From: Saprospira grandis DSM 2844
GTDB lineage: Bacteria; Bacteroidota; Bacteroidia; Chitinophagales; Saprospiraceae
NCBI RefSeq assembly: GCF_000275825.1
Contig: NZ_JH719942.1
Span: 2,274,727-2,338,726, forward strand
Reading direction: 5' to 3'
DNA: 64,000 nt
In this document: one piece after another, positions 49,218-59,300 of the stretch
Numbering within the stretch: position 1 is the stretch's first letter
How the letters are laid out: each line of letters begins with the position of its first letter
Notes under the pieces: generated by a model
Database searches by the model: none
The model's input: only the letters and a program-made list of their open reading frames with translations
Told to the model about the DNA's origin: nothing
Program-made: the position numbers and the translations under genes

Positions 49218-50414
49218 CTATTGTTTGATCACTAGCTGCGAAACAGGCAAAAATCCTTGGCCCGATAAACGCAAAATATAACTGCCAGAAGGCAAATTGC
49301 CCAAGTCAAATTCATATTGGGCTGCTTGCCCCTCTAAAGGAAATTCCCTCAGCTTTTGTCCACCCAAACCATAGAGCTCGGCCCGCTCCAAACTGGCCTC
49401 CTGGGGCAAAAGTGGCGCTACCGTAAAACGCTGCTGTACAGGATGCGGGTAGAGCTGTAGCTGCAATTCTTTGGCATTTTCTGCCGCTAGAGGCTGGCTT
49501 TTAGAGGCAAATATACTTTTGGCCAAATGCAATTGGTTAGACTCCCAAAGACGATCATAAGAATGCACCATAACCATTTCTTGATCCGAAAAGGCAAGTT
49601 GACTAAAATCGCTGGGCAAGGGAATAGGTTCTTGCTCCACCCATTCTTCCGATAAACTGCGGCGCTCAAAAATGAGCAATTCGCGCTGCGCATTATTACA
49701 AACAAAACGCAATCCATCATGCGACAGGCGGCCCGGCTCTATATCGGCCCCTTCTATCAGCACATCCTCAAATTGGTAGAGCCCCGGAAAAGCCCCCAAC
49801 TTGAAGCGCAAAATTTGCTGGCCGTTGCTTCCAGAGTGATAAACATAAAGCTCTTCTAAATCTTGGGTCAGACTAGGGGCCGAGATGAATTCCAGATTGG
49901 CAACACCCTCCAAACTAAGGATAGCGGCAGCCGTCGAAAACTCTTCGTTTTTATTTTTTCGCTGAGAGAAATAAAGGTCAATTTTGCCCTCTTCTCTTAC
50001 CGTATGCAGGGCGGTCAACTCATCTGCAGATAGCCAAATCGACATATTGTCTAAGCCAGCTAGATTGAGGCCCATTACTTTAGCCTCTCCAAATGTAGCC
50101 TCCAAATTGGGCCGCTCGGCCTGCATGATTTGGTCCTCTCCACCAATGGTTTGGGTCCAAAATAAACGCAAACCATCCTTAGATAACCAAGGGTAAGCAT
50201 CGGTGCCGCCCTCCATATTGACCTCCTTGAGGTTGCGGGCAGCCTGCAAACCAGTATAGCTAAAATCACTGTTTTCCTCTGCAATGGGCAGCAAAAAATC
50301 AGCCTCCTGCTGGCTTTCATATTCAATAAAATCAGGCGCTTCTAAGCGGGGGAGCTGCGCCCAGCTGGCCAGAGAAAACAAACTGGCCGTAAATAATAAG
50401 ATTGGCTTTTTCAT
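49218..50414 (-). CDS. Secreted T9SS cargo protein with beta-propeller-like body
   Basis: 398 residues. Signal peptide MKKPILLFTASLFSLASWAQ. Residues about 60-310 contain PD40/WD40-like blades (DAYPWLSKDGLRLFWTQTIG, DIEPGRLSHDGLRFVCNNAQ). The last 80 residues are a T9SS type A sorting domain (LQLYPHPVQQRFTVAPLLP with the ending SGSYILRLSGQGFLPVSQL). It is predicted to be secreted through the outer membrane. The substrate or partner is unknown; the propeller suggests binding. Confidence 0.82.
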   Translation of the reverse strand: MKKPILLFTASLFSLASWAQLPRLEAPDFIEYESQQEADFLLPIAEENSDFSYTGLQAARNLKEVNMEGGTDAYPWLSKDGLRLFWTQTIGGEDQIMQAERPNLEATFGEAKVMGLNLAGLDNMSIWLSADELTALHTVREEGKIDLYFSQRKNKNEEFSTAAAILSLEGVANLEFISAPSLTQDLEELYVYHSGSNGQQILRFKLGAFPGLYQFEDVLIEGADIEPGRLSHDGLRFVCNNAQRELLIFERRSLSEEWVEQEPIPLPSDFSQLAFSDQEMVMVHSYDRLWESNQLHLAKSIFASKSQPLAAENAKELQLQLYPHPVQQRFTVAPLLPQEASLERAELYGLGGQKLREFPLEGQAAQYEFDLGNLPSGSYILRLSGQGFLPVSQLVIKQ

Positions 50415-50517
50415 AAGAGAACAATTTTGAGGTAAATACCCATTTGATCAATGGGTTAGGGGCTATTTGTCTAGATGTTTAGTTTTTTAATTTTGGTGTT
50501 TTGAGGATTGTTTTTTT

Positions 50518-50645
50518 GGGGCTGCCCCTCCCTTTGGTCGGGTCGGGCTGTGTCGTGGCTCGCAGGTCTGCTCGGCCCTGCGCTTTTTCGCTGCGCTCAA
50601 AAGCTGGGTCTGGCCTTCGGCCACCACTATCCATCCCTCAGCCAG
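50518..50645 (+). repeat. GC-rich structured intergenic repeat
   Basis: Contains GGGTCGGGCTGTG, GGCTCGCAGGTCTGCTCGGC, the A/T-rich hairpin GCTTTT...AAAAGC, and GGCC-TTC-GGCC after GGTCT. End CCATCCCTCAGCC. Confidence 0.85.
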
Positions 50646-50654
50646 TAGGGCGCA

Positions 50655-50690
50655 GAAAAAAGCCCCGCCGCAATTTTGCGGCGGGGCTCT
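50655..50690 (-). terminator. Terminator of the papain-family protease gene
   Basis: AGCCCCGCCGCAA / TTGCGGCGGGGCT stem flanked by an A run on the plus strand (T run for the leftward gene). Confidence 0.88.
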
Positions 50691-50693
50691 CTT

Positions 50694-52106
50694 TTAATCA
50701 ATATGTGGAATTTCGACCAGTAGGGCGGCGCAACGGCCTTTGCCCTTAAATTTCATTTGGCCATTATTGCCCAAACTATACTTTAGGGCCGAATCATCGG
50801 CGAGTTTTGGACCAAGGACCGCCTTGAGGCGGCTCTTGAAACTCAGTTTGCCGCTTTGCTGCTTGAGCTGTCGGCAAACTTGCTCAATATCTAAAGGTTC
50901 TTGCGAATAAATGATGCACAAAAAATCAGTGCCTACCTGTCCGTTTAGACGAAGGTGTTTTTCTTCATTGGGCAAGGGAACCTCATTCTTTTGGTAATTG
51001 AGTAAGGGGCTCACATTAGGCTTATGGGGAAAAACCACAAAAGGCTTATGCCGCAAATCGTCGCCAATGGCATAGACATAGGCGGGGGCTTGGTTGCCAA
51101 TATACATTCTGAAGCGGGTCCCTGAGCGATAAGAAGATTTTAGGCGGAAGCTACTTTTATCGGCTTGGATGCGGGCTTGCATAGCTTGGCCCTCATAGCC
51201 TTCTAGGCGGAGGCTGCCGGCTAGTTCTCTTTTTGCGGGGGCCTTGGCGGGCTCGCCTACAATTTCGATAGCCTGATAAAAGAAGGCGGGAAAATCTTTA
51301 TACTTGACCCAAATTCGGCCATTGCCGCCCCAGGAAGTACCCCAAGAATTTTGGACCAAAAAGGCCCCACCATATTTATCATCATCATAGCCAATGAGGC
51401 AAACGGCATGGCGGCCATGTGGGTTAGTTGGCGACTCTTTAGCAGATTCGGTGGGCCGCCAAAGATCTGATTTGGCATACATAAAAGAATTGGGGCAAAT
51501 CATAGAAACGGCAATGGGATAGCCTTCGGAGAGGCTTTTTTTGGCCTTGGCCACCTTTTGTTTGTCGGTAGTGCCGTCATTTTTGTCCCAAAGGCGGACA
51601 TAATCCTTAATCTTAAAGTTTTTGGCGGCATCATAGGCTTGTTGGGGCAGTTTATTGCCATTATAGCAATGGGCCTTAAAGTCCTTGTATTTGGGTACGC
51701 CATAAACCTTCATATTTTCGGCACAGCGAGAGAGGTAAGCGCCCCAGCAATTTTTGCTAGAAGAGCTTAGGCGATAGAGGAAGCCATAAGAAAAGATATT
51801 ATTGTCGATAGTTTTGGTATCGGTCCAGCCATTGGCCTTTGCTTCTAGGATAGAGCGGGCGGTATAGGCCGTGGCCCAGGCGGCGCAGGTCCCATAATTG
51901 CCTTGGCTACCGGGAGTGGGGGCCCATTTGGTCAAAGAGGCGCTAGAGCCTACAGAGCGGTAGAGTGATTTTGTTTGTTCGGCTTTGACGGGAATATCGT
52001 CATAGTCGGGGTCTGGTTCTAGGGGGATGCCTGTGGTATAGGGTTGGGCCAAAAGGCTGCTAGAGAGGGTCAAAAAACTGAGGCAGGCAAAGAATAACTT
52101 ATACAT
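50694..52106 (-). CDS. Exported papain-family (C1A) cysteine protease
   Basis: 470 residues. Signal peptide MYKLFFACLSFLTLSSSLLA. The papain-like domain (about 55-285) has the oxyanion Gln68 and nucleophile Cys74 in GSQGNYGTCAAW, His233 in GRHAVCLIGYDDD and Asn253 in VQNSWGTSWGGNGRIWV, so the full catalytic set is present. No classical pro-region is obvious. A C-terminal domain (about 300-470) resembles DUF4384-type beta modules (SYRSGTRFRMYIGNQAPAYV and ending AALLVEIPHID) that occur with caspase-like and CHAT proteins. It lies beside the metacaspase gene on the same strand, 185 bp apart. Confidence 0.88.
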   Translation of the reverse strand: MYKLFFACLSFLTLSSSLLAQPYTTGIPLEPDPDYDDIPVKAEQTKSLYRSVGSSASLTKWAPTPGSQGNYGTCAAWATAYTARSILEAKANGWTDTKTIDNNIFSYGFLYRLSSSSKNCWGAYLSRCAENMKVYGVPKYKDFKAHCYNGNKLPQQAYDAAKNFKIKDYVRLWDKNDGTTDKQKVAKAKKSLSEGYPIAVSMICPNSFMYAKSDLWRPTESAKESPTNPHGRHAVCLIGYDDDKYGGAFLVQNSWGTSWGGNGRIWVKYKDFPAFFYQAIEIVGEPAKAPAKRELAGSLRLEGYEGQAMQARIQADKSSFRLKSSYRSGTRFRMYIGNQAPAYVYAIGDDLRHKPFVVFPHKPNVSPLLNYQKNEVPLPNEEKHLRLNGQVGTDFLCIIYSQEPLDIEQVCRQLKQQSGKLSFKSRLKAVLGPKLADDSALKYSLGNNGQMKFKGKGRCAALLVEIPHID

Positions 52107-52143
52107 AGGATCTGGTTGGAAGTGGAAAATAGGGCCTCTTTAG

Positions 52144-52274
52144 TGGCCGAAGGCCAAACGGCCTAGCGATGTGTAGGGGTGGCCGCAGGCCAGACCCAGC
52201 CGCCGAAGGCGGCGCAGGGCCGAGCGAGCAGCGAGCCCCGAAACGTAGCGCCACAGCAAAGCTGTGGAGGCCCC
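52144..52274 (-). repeat. GC-rich structured intergenic repeat
   Basis: GGCC-GAA-GGCC, GGCC-GCA-GGCC and GCCGCC-GAA-GGCGGC hairpins around CAGACCCA. Head side GGAGGCCCC lies 17 bp after the metacaspase gene end. Confidence 0.88.
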
Positions 52275-52290
52275 AAAAAAGCAGTAGTAA

Positions 52291-54519
52291 CTAGCGTTTT
52301 CTGAAGACAAAATTTCCGCCTTCATCGCCAGTTTGGGGGAGTACGCCAAACTGCGGGACATGATTATTGGGGCTATTGTAGATGACTGCGGGTTTAATTT
52401 TAGAGTAGAGATTTTCGGCGGTGAAGCAGCTAGCATCATTTTGGTCCAGCATTTTGATAAAATACTTAAAGAAAATGCTGTTATCGGGTACTACGGTATT
52501 GGCTCCGCTAGTGATAGCTCGGCGGCTTTTGAGTTTGGCCATTTCCTCGCAGGCGAACTCCTCCATATTTCGGAAGCCGCCGGTAAAAATGGAGCCACTA
52601 AAGCAGGCATCGGCGACCACCAGGGTATGTTTGGCTTTCATGGCATTCATATAATCGCGGAGTTCGGCATTAGAGAGCCAATTGCTGCGGCTATTCTTTT
52701 TAGAATCTTTGGGGAGCCAGTAGCCCACTTCATTTTTCACGATCCCGTGGCCAGAATAGTAGACCAAAAGGTTGTCATCATTGGTTAGGCGGTCTTGTAG
52801 GTAGACCAATTTATTGAGAATTTCTTCTTTTGTGGGATTTTTGAGAAAGTGCACATCGGTAGGTTCGAAGGTATAGGTTTGGGTAAGGACCTTTTGGAGT
52901 TCGGTAGCGTCATCGATGGGTTTTTCGAGATCAGAGATGGCGAAATCGTCATAATTTTCTACGGCGATAATGAGGGCGTGATAATTTCCGCTACTAGAGG
53001 CTTTATATTCGATAATGCGTTTTTCGGAGCGCATTTCGTGTTTATTGGTTTGGACCTGAATAATGAGTTCGTTTCGTCCTTCTTGGAGGCGGACGGTTTC
53101 GGAGAGGCTGCGGTCGCAGTCATCTTCTAGGCCAAATCCTCTAGCGCTAAAGCTTTTTCCGTTGAGCAGGAGTTTTACCGAAGTGATATCTAATTCGGAA
53201 TTGATACAGGCTTTGACCTCATAGACGGGGTCTGTACTAGCGGTATAGGCTTTATAGGGGTAATCCCAGCTAACGGAGGGGGGTGAAGTTTCCTTCATAT
53301 GGGCTGTAGCTTGGGCTAGGCCTTTTTTGTAGGCTGTTTCTTGGGGGTTAATATTTAGGGCTTTTTGGTAATCTTTGGCGGCGGCTTGAAAATTGCCTAG
53401 GCATTCTTGGGCCATAGCGCGGTCGCCATAATAGAAAGCGTCTTTAGTTTTGGCCATACGTTCGGCCGTATTAAAATCGTCTAGGGCTTTATTGCAGCGG
53501 CCAAGGCATAGATAGATAGCTGCGCGGCTATGGTAGCTATGTTCATTGGCTTCTATTTGGATGGCTGAATTGACATCATTGAGGGCAGTTTCGCATTGGC
53601 CGAGGAGGTACTTGGCCCAGGCGCGATTATTATAGCAACGGGAATCGTTAGGTTGAAGTTTGAGTGCTTCGGTATATTGGCGGATAGCGAGGTCATAATT
53701 TTTAGCATTGAGGGCTTTATTTCCGGCGGCATAATAGTTTTGGAAATAATCTTTACGGCCTTGGGGTTCATAGTTGAAGTGGAGTTGGCTAATGCGGTGA
53801 TTTTTATCCCAGTTAGTTTTGATATAGTTGGCGGGAAAGGCGGTTTGGGCCATACTGACTTCACTTTGGGCTTTTTTGAGTTTAGACATAACGACCAGCC
53901 ATTGGCCGTCGCCATAGGTGATACCGGTAATATTGAAGCCTTTGCCATAATTTTCTTGGATCCATTTGGCGGGGTAACTGGCTGACCAGCGGAAAGTTTG
54001 TTGGCGGAACTGAGCGCCTTTAGAGAGGACGCCCACCCATTGGCCTTGGCCGTAGGCTAGGTCGATGATATACTTACCGGCTTTCCATTGTTGTTCGATA
54101 TAGGTTTTAATTTCGTCGAAGCTATTTTTTTTGGCCCAGCCTTCTTGTTCAAAGCCAGCGCCGCGGCTCATGACCACGATCCATTGTTCATCGGCAAACT
54201 CGATATCGGTAATATCGAAGCCTTCGTTCCATTTGCGGTCGATCCAATCGTTGGGGAAATCGGTACTTCGATAGAAGGTTTGTTGTTTATAATTTTTCTG
54301 CGTCATAACGACCCACCAAGCCTCGCCATCGAAGGCGATATTGGTCATAAATTTTCCTTGGTTCCAATGTTTTTTAACAAAGTCGGTAGGGAATTCGCTG
54401 CTCTTTTCGTAGGCTTGCAGCGATCTGCTCGTGCTCATAGAGATGGCCCAGCTATCATTTTGGGCATAGAGATCATTTAGGCCGAGTAATAAACAGAAGA
54501 GGATGAAAGTGGTGCGCAT
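52291..54519 (-). CDS. Exported metacaspase-like protein with DUF7477-type repeats and TPRs
   Basis: 742 residues. Signal peptide MRTTFILFCLLLGLNDLYAQ. Residues about 22-250 hold five repeats of the DUF7477 kind with cores like GEAWWVVMT, EQWIVVMSRG, GQWVGVLSKG and GQWLVVMSK. About 260-410 are TPRs (YYAAGNKALNAKNYDLAIRQ then YTEALKLQPNDSRCYNNRAW). About 415-510 is a beta-rich linker. About 515-735 is a C14 caspase-like domain with His591 (LLVYYSGHGIV) and Cys639 (LVVADACFSGS). Both catalytic residues are present. Caspase-homologue proteases cleave after Arg/Lys or Asp; specificity cannot be read. It is divergent from the barrel gene at 54644 (124-bp shared upstream region). Export makes a cell-envelope role likely. 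Confidence 0.88.
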   Translation of the reverse strand: MRTTFILFCLLLGLNDLYAQNDSWAISMSTSRSLQAYEKSSEFPTDFVKKHWNQGKFMTNIAFDGEAWWVVMTQKNYKQQTFYRSTDFPNDWIDRKWNEGFDITDIEFADEQWIVVMSRGAGFEQEGWAKKNSFDEIKTYIEQQWKAGKYIIDLAYGQGQWVGVLSKGAQFRQQTFRWSASYPAKWIQENYGKGFNITGITYGDGQWLVVMSKLKKAQSEVSMAQTAFPANYIKTNWDKNHRISQLHFNYEPQGRKDYFQNYYAAGNKALNAKNYDLAIRQYTEALKLQPNDSRCYNNRAWAKYLLGQCETALNDVNSAIQIEANEHSYHSRAAIYLCLGRCNKALDDFNTAERMAKTKDAFYYGDRAMAQECLGNFQAAAKDYQKALNINPQETAYKKGLAQATAHMKETSPPSVSWDYPYKAYTASTDPVYEVKACINSELDITSVKLLLNGKSFSARGFGLEDDCDRSLSETVRLQEGRNELIIQVQTNKHEMRSEKRIIEYKASSSGNYHALIIAVENYDDFAISDLEKPIDDATELQKVLTQTYTFEPTDVHFLKNPTKEEILNKLVYLQDRLTNDDNLLVYYSGHGIVKNEVGYWLPKDSKKNSRSNWLSNAELRDYMNAMKAKHTLVVADACFSGSIFTGGFRNMEEFACEEMAKLKSRRAITSGANTVVPDNSIFFKYFIKMLDQNDASCFTAENLYSKIKPAVIYNSPNNHVPQFGVLPQTGDEGGNFVFRKR

Positions 54520-54643
54520 GTTCTTATAAAGTTTTGTTTTGGCAGAATGAATTCGTCGAACATAGTCTGGGACTACAAAGAAAGTGCTATTTTTTATAGG
54601 AAAGCCAGCAAGTTGGCTTCAAGGAATTTAAAATACTTAGGAG

Positions 54644-55168
54644 ATGCGAATTTTGTACAGTTTAATCTTAATTTTTTGGGTCTTTTCGCTTAAGGCTCAA
54701 TATGAAGTGCCAGAGCGAAAGCGGCCTCAATACCATCCGCAGCGGTTGTTTAGTGTAGAGTTGGTGAGTACGGTAGGTTTGGGCCCTTCGCAGAGCAGTT
54801 TTATGTACTTTAATACTCAATATAGCCTTTGGCAGCGACCTTTACAGCAACTTAACTTACAAACGGGTGTGGGTTTAGGTTTTATGCGGAACAACTATGG
54901 GAAAATGGTGGCGATGTCTGTTCCTTTACGTCTATTATATGCTTATGGCAGTCGGGGGCATTTTATAGAGGCGGGTTTTGGGGCCAATGTAAACCTGGGT
55001 TATTCCTTGGCCGATGGGGGTAATTTTGTGCCAGTGGCTCTGCCTTCTTTGGGTTATCGTTACCAAATTCCGGGGAAGGTATTCTTTCATGCCTATTTGG
55101 GGCTACAGTATCATCCTAAATTGGGGGCGAGTCCGTTAATTGGTATAGCAGTTGGGTATGATTATTAA
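54644..55168 (+). CDS. Small outer-membrane beta-barrel protein
   Basis: 174 residues. Signal peptide MRILYSLILIFWVFSLKAQ. The mature chain has about eight alternating amphipathic strands (LFSVELVSTVGLGPS, LNLQTGVGLGFMRNN, GHFIEAGFGANVNLGYSL, FFHAYLGLQYHP) and ends GIAVGYDY with the C-terminal aromatic typical for BAM substrates. It is probably an eight-stranded OmpA/OmpX-like barrel. It starts divergently from the metacaspase gene and is followed by an exported protein gene 63 bp downstream on the same strand. Confidence 0.75.
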   Translation: MRILYSLILIFWVFSLKAQYEVPERKRPQYHPQRLFSVELVSTVGLGPSQSSFMYFNTQYSLWQRPLQQLNLQTGVGLGFMRNNYGKMVAMSVPLRLLYAYGSRGHFIEAGFGANVNLGYSLADGGNFVPVALPSLGYRYQIPGKVFFHAYLGLQYHPKLGASPLIGIAVGYDY

Positions 55169-55231
55169 AGCAGTAAGTAGGAGCTGCTAGCTTTTGCTTA
55201 CTTTTATTTTTTGTACTATAATATAAGAGAG

Positions 55232-56128
55232 ATGAAATCATATTACTACAGTTTAGTACTCAGTATTTTTATGCCCATAGGTCTTTGGGGGCAGAGTTAT
55301 ATTAAGCATACCGAAAGTGATCGGGTAAAAGCCATACGGGAGAACATACAAGTGTTGAGTAATGGCAAGGGGGATTTTTGGACTGAGGTGGGTGTTAAAA
55401 AGGGTTGTGAATATGTAGAAGAGGCTATTTTTTTGGATCGGGGCGATCATATTACTTTTTTGATGCAAGACCAGGCGACCCCTTTTCAGGGGAGTTTTTC
55501 TTCTGAGAGCGAAGAAATCATGAGCATCCAGCCCAAGCAGAAGGGCGATAAGTTTCGCTTTAAGTCGAGTTATACAATTAAAGAGGCGGGTGATTATTTT
55601 TGGCGTTTTACGGCCTTGGACAAAAAGGACTATTTGGTAACCCCAAAATTGCTACTCATTTTGGCCAAAAAGGACTGGGCCAAATATCGGGATGCCCAGG
55701 AGTTTGGCGAGCAACTAGAGTTTTTGTTGGCTATTTCGGAAACCTTATTTATTCCCATTCAGGGAGATTTTATTGATAAGGATATTAAGGGCAGCCGATA
55801 TGAAACCAGCTATTTGTTTCAGGGCAAAGAGGGGACCATGGAGATTACGCCCAAGGGGTATGTTTATCGCTGCAACTTATATGAGGGCGAAAAACAAGAC
55901 CTAGCGGCTCAGGCTAGAGATCAGGCGGCCAAGCAAGTAAAAAGAGTGTTAGAAAAAAACTGCTTGCGAGAGGGGAAGGAAACCACTAAGGCTCCTTACT
56001 CTTTGCTCAAGGAATATTACGAGCTAAATTATGAGGCTTGTAGCCTAGAAGATGTAGAGGTCAATTTATACCATTACAAAAGAAGAGAGGACTATTTTGT
56101 ACAACTAGAAATTGTGCATAAGAAGTAG
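55232..56128 (+). CDS. Exported protein of unknown function
   Basis: 298 residues from the ATG at 55232; a start 21 bp upstream would place charged residues before the signal. Signal peptide MKSYYYSLVLSIFMPIGLWGQ. The mature part is mixed alpha/beta, Lys/Glu-rich, with KGDFWTEVGVKKGCEYVEEA near 46-65 and a C-terminal helix-strand section (LYEGEKQDLAAQARDQAAKQ and DVEVNLYHYKRREDYFVQLE). Three cysteines may make disulphides. No family is recognised. Its place between the barrel gene and the CHAT protease gene suggests a role in the same envelope system. Confidence 0.7.
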   Translation: MKSYYYSLVLSIFMPIGLWGQSYIKHTESDRVKAIRENIQVLSNGKGDFWTEVGVKKGCEYVEEAIFLDRGDHITFLMQDQATPFQGSFSSESEEIMSIQPKQKGDKFRFKSSYTIKEAGDYFWRFTALDKKDYLVTPKLLLILAKKDWAKYRDAQEFGEQLEFLLAISETLFIPIQGDFIDKDIKGSRYETSYLFQGKEGTMEITPKGYVYRCNLYEGEKQDLAAQARDQAAKQVKRVLEKNCLREGKETTKAPYSLLKEYYELNYEACSLEDVEVNLYHYKRREDYFVQLEIVHKK

Positions 56129-56134
56129 GAGGGA

Positions 56135-56296
56135 GGCGGCCCAAGGGCCGCCTTTGGCCTTTGGGCCAAAACGGATGAGGGATGGAAAGCAGTGGCCGCA
56201 GGCCAGACCAAGTTTTTGAGCGTAGCGAAAAACGCAGGGCCGAGCGAACAGCGAGCTGCGACACAGCCCGACCCGCCCAAAGGGCGGGGCAGCCCC
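56135..56296 (-). repeat. GC-rich structured intergenic repeat
   Basis: Hairpins GGCGGCCC-AA-GGGCCGCC, GGCC-GCA-GGCC, GTTTTT...AAAAAC and CCGCCC-AAA-GGGCGG with linkers CAGACCA, GGGCCGAGCG and CAGCCCGACC. Confidence 0.88.
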
Positions 56297-56383
56297 AAAA
56301 AAGAAAAAAAAATAGGTCGGCTCTTTCTAAAATGTTAAGTTTGCAAAAATATTAACTTATACCATTTATTTATTTTCATAAAA

Positions 56384-59300
56384 ATGAGACACTTATACTG
56401 TATTTATCTCTTTTTACTGGCGCCCATTTTACTATTTGGGCAAGATACAGCCAAGTATAAAGCTTTTGAGGCGCGTTATATGGAGGCTTATATGGAAAGC
56501 CAGTATGCGCAATCTATGGCTATTATAGATTCTGCTTTGCTTGCTTTAGAGACAGAGCCGGCCAGCCAGGGTTGGAAAGATAGTTTGAGTTGGAGTTTTA
56601 CGGGCAGTAAGATGGTGTTGCAATATAACTTAGGTAAATATGAAGCTATTCATGCTACATTAAGGGCTTCCAAAAGCCAGGTAGAGCGCTTAGATCAGGG
56701 CAAAAAGGGCATACATCTGGCAGAGTGGCTAGGGCTGAGAGCCAAGCTATATTTGGTTGAAGCTAATTTTGAGCAGGCGATGACTCATCAATTAGAAGCT
56801 AAGGCTATTTTGGAGCAGTTGGAGATGGAGAGCAGCCCTCAATATATTGCCCTAATCAATAATATAGCTGTAGTTTATCTAAAGCAGGCAAAGTATGATT
56901 TGGCCGCTGATTTTTTTAGGCAAAGCGTTGCCCTAGAACGTAAATACAATGAGGCCAAAGGAGAGCCTTATGCTCGCTCTTTGTATAACTTGATGCTTGT
57001 TGAGCAAAAAGCAGGGCAGTATACAAAAGCGGAACAAACGGCTAACCTCATCCTGAATATTATGACGGATTTAGGGCACGAAAATGAATTTTACCTGCAA
57101 GTCATGATAGCAAAAGGAAGCATGCTAGAAATAAAAGAAGCCTATTCAAAAGCAAAAGAAGTTTACCAGGCTGCTTTGGTCTTCGCCAAGAGTAAACAAT
57201 ATAATAAGGTTATTCCATCTATCTTTTTAAACTTAGGCAATGCTTGTAGGGGAGAAAAGGATTATTTGGCTGCAGAAACTTATTATAAAGCTGCTTTGGC
57301 GGAGGGAAAAGTAGCATTCAAAAAAACTGTTTTATTTAAACTGTTTAACTTGTCTCTTGTACAAGAAGATTATCAACAGGCAGAACATTATCTAGAACAA
57401 TATAGAGCCTATATTACTGCCGTTTTTGCTCCAAAAACAGTCAACTACATCCAAAGCCTAAAACTTGTAGCCCGCCTAGCGGTTGCCAAAGGAAATTTTG
57501 ATGCTGCAGAAGCCGCTATCCTTCAGCATTTGGAATTAAACAGTACCCAAGAAAAACGCTTTGATTTAGACCAACTAGCCGGCCTAGATATAAATTATTT
57601 TCTGGACCTAGGCGAACTGTCTAGAATTCTCTTTATCGCTAAAGATTTAGAACGCAAACGCTACCAAGAAAGCAAATCGCCCACCTACCTCAAGCGCCTG
57701 CTAACCATGGATAGCCTTCATGCCGAAACCCTAGCCAAAGAAAGAGAAACGCTTAATTTAGAACAAGATCGCCTAAGCTCGCTAAAGATTAGCTCGGCCA
57801 CTTACCAACGGCTAATGAAATGGGCGCATCTGGACCAACAGGCCGCTGAGCAGCTGCTCGCTATCTCTGAAAAAGATAAATCAACTCTTCTCCTAGAGAG
57901 CCAAAATGAACGCATCGCTTATAGCAAAAAATTACTGCCCAAAAATGAACAGGAAAAGCAAGAGGGCATCAAAAAACAATATCATCAAATCCTAAAGGCC
58001 TATCAGTCTACTGAAGAAAAAACAAAGAAAGATAGCCTGCTCGTTTTGCTCAATGACCAAATCTGGGAAATGGAGGAACACAAACGCTATCTGTTTAAGC
58101 AATATCCAGATTATGTTGATTATAAGTTTGGCCATAAACGCCTACAACTAAAGCAGCTACAAAAAGACCTAGGTCCCAAACGAGCCGCTATCGAGTATTT
58201 CCTAACCGATAGTAGTTGCTTTATTTTTTATCTCGATCATCAAGAAATCCGATATGTAGAGCAAAAAATCAATGCCGAGGAATTGGCCCAAGAACTCATG
58301 GATTTGCAAAGTATGCTGCTTTCCTACAAACAGGTCCTTTCTGGCAATGAAGAGGTTTTTCTGAACTATAGCCAAAAAGCCCATCAGCTCTATCAACTGC
58401 TGCTGGCGCCCGTTCTCCAAAACCCAAAGACAACAATCAAACAATTACTGATTATTCCCGATAAAGAACTGGCCTATATTCCCTTTGAAACCCTACTGAT
58501 ATTGCCCGCCAAAGACAATGATAATTATAATAGCTTGGCCTATCTGATTAAACGATATGCCATTAGCTACTCTTTCTCGCTCGAGCTCTGGCAACATAAC
58601 CAAAATACCTCTTTCCAACAGAATAATGGCCAAATGCTGGCCATGGCCGCCAGCTACCAAGAAGACGATACCATTAGCCTGAATAATAAACGCAGCCAAC
58701 TAACGCCCCTAAAACTAGCCGAAGAAGAGGTCCAAAAACTAGCGACCCTCTTTGAAGGCCGCTTCCTCTTTGGCCAAGATGCCCAAGAAGAACGATTTAT
58801 TAAAGAGGCCAAAAAGTATCGCTTTATTCATCTCGCTATGCACGGCCTGATGAATAGAGAACAACCTAGCCTATCAGGCCTAGTTTTTACCCCCAATAGC
58901 GATAGCCTAGAAGATGGCTTCCTACAAGCTATCGAAATTTTAAATCTAGACCTCAAAGCCGATCTGGTGGTCCTCTCGGCCTGCGAAACCGCCTACGGAG
59001 AGTTTCAAGCAGGCAACGGAACCGCCTCTCTGGCTACCGCTTTTATCAATGCAGGAACTCCCGCTCTTCTGGTCAGCCTCTGGCAGGTAGATGATGCCGC
59101 TACCTCAGCGATTATGCAAAGTTTTTATCAACAGCTAGAGGCTGGCCTGAGCAAAAGCGAGGCCCTCCGACAAGCAAAACTCAATTATCTGGCCGCCAAT
59201 AAAGGCCCTATGGCGCATCCCGCCTTTTGGTCGCCCTTTATCCTTATGGGCAATGATAAAAAACTAAATCTGCCCCCCTCCAATCCCTTTTTGCCCTTCG

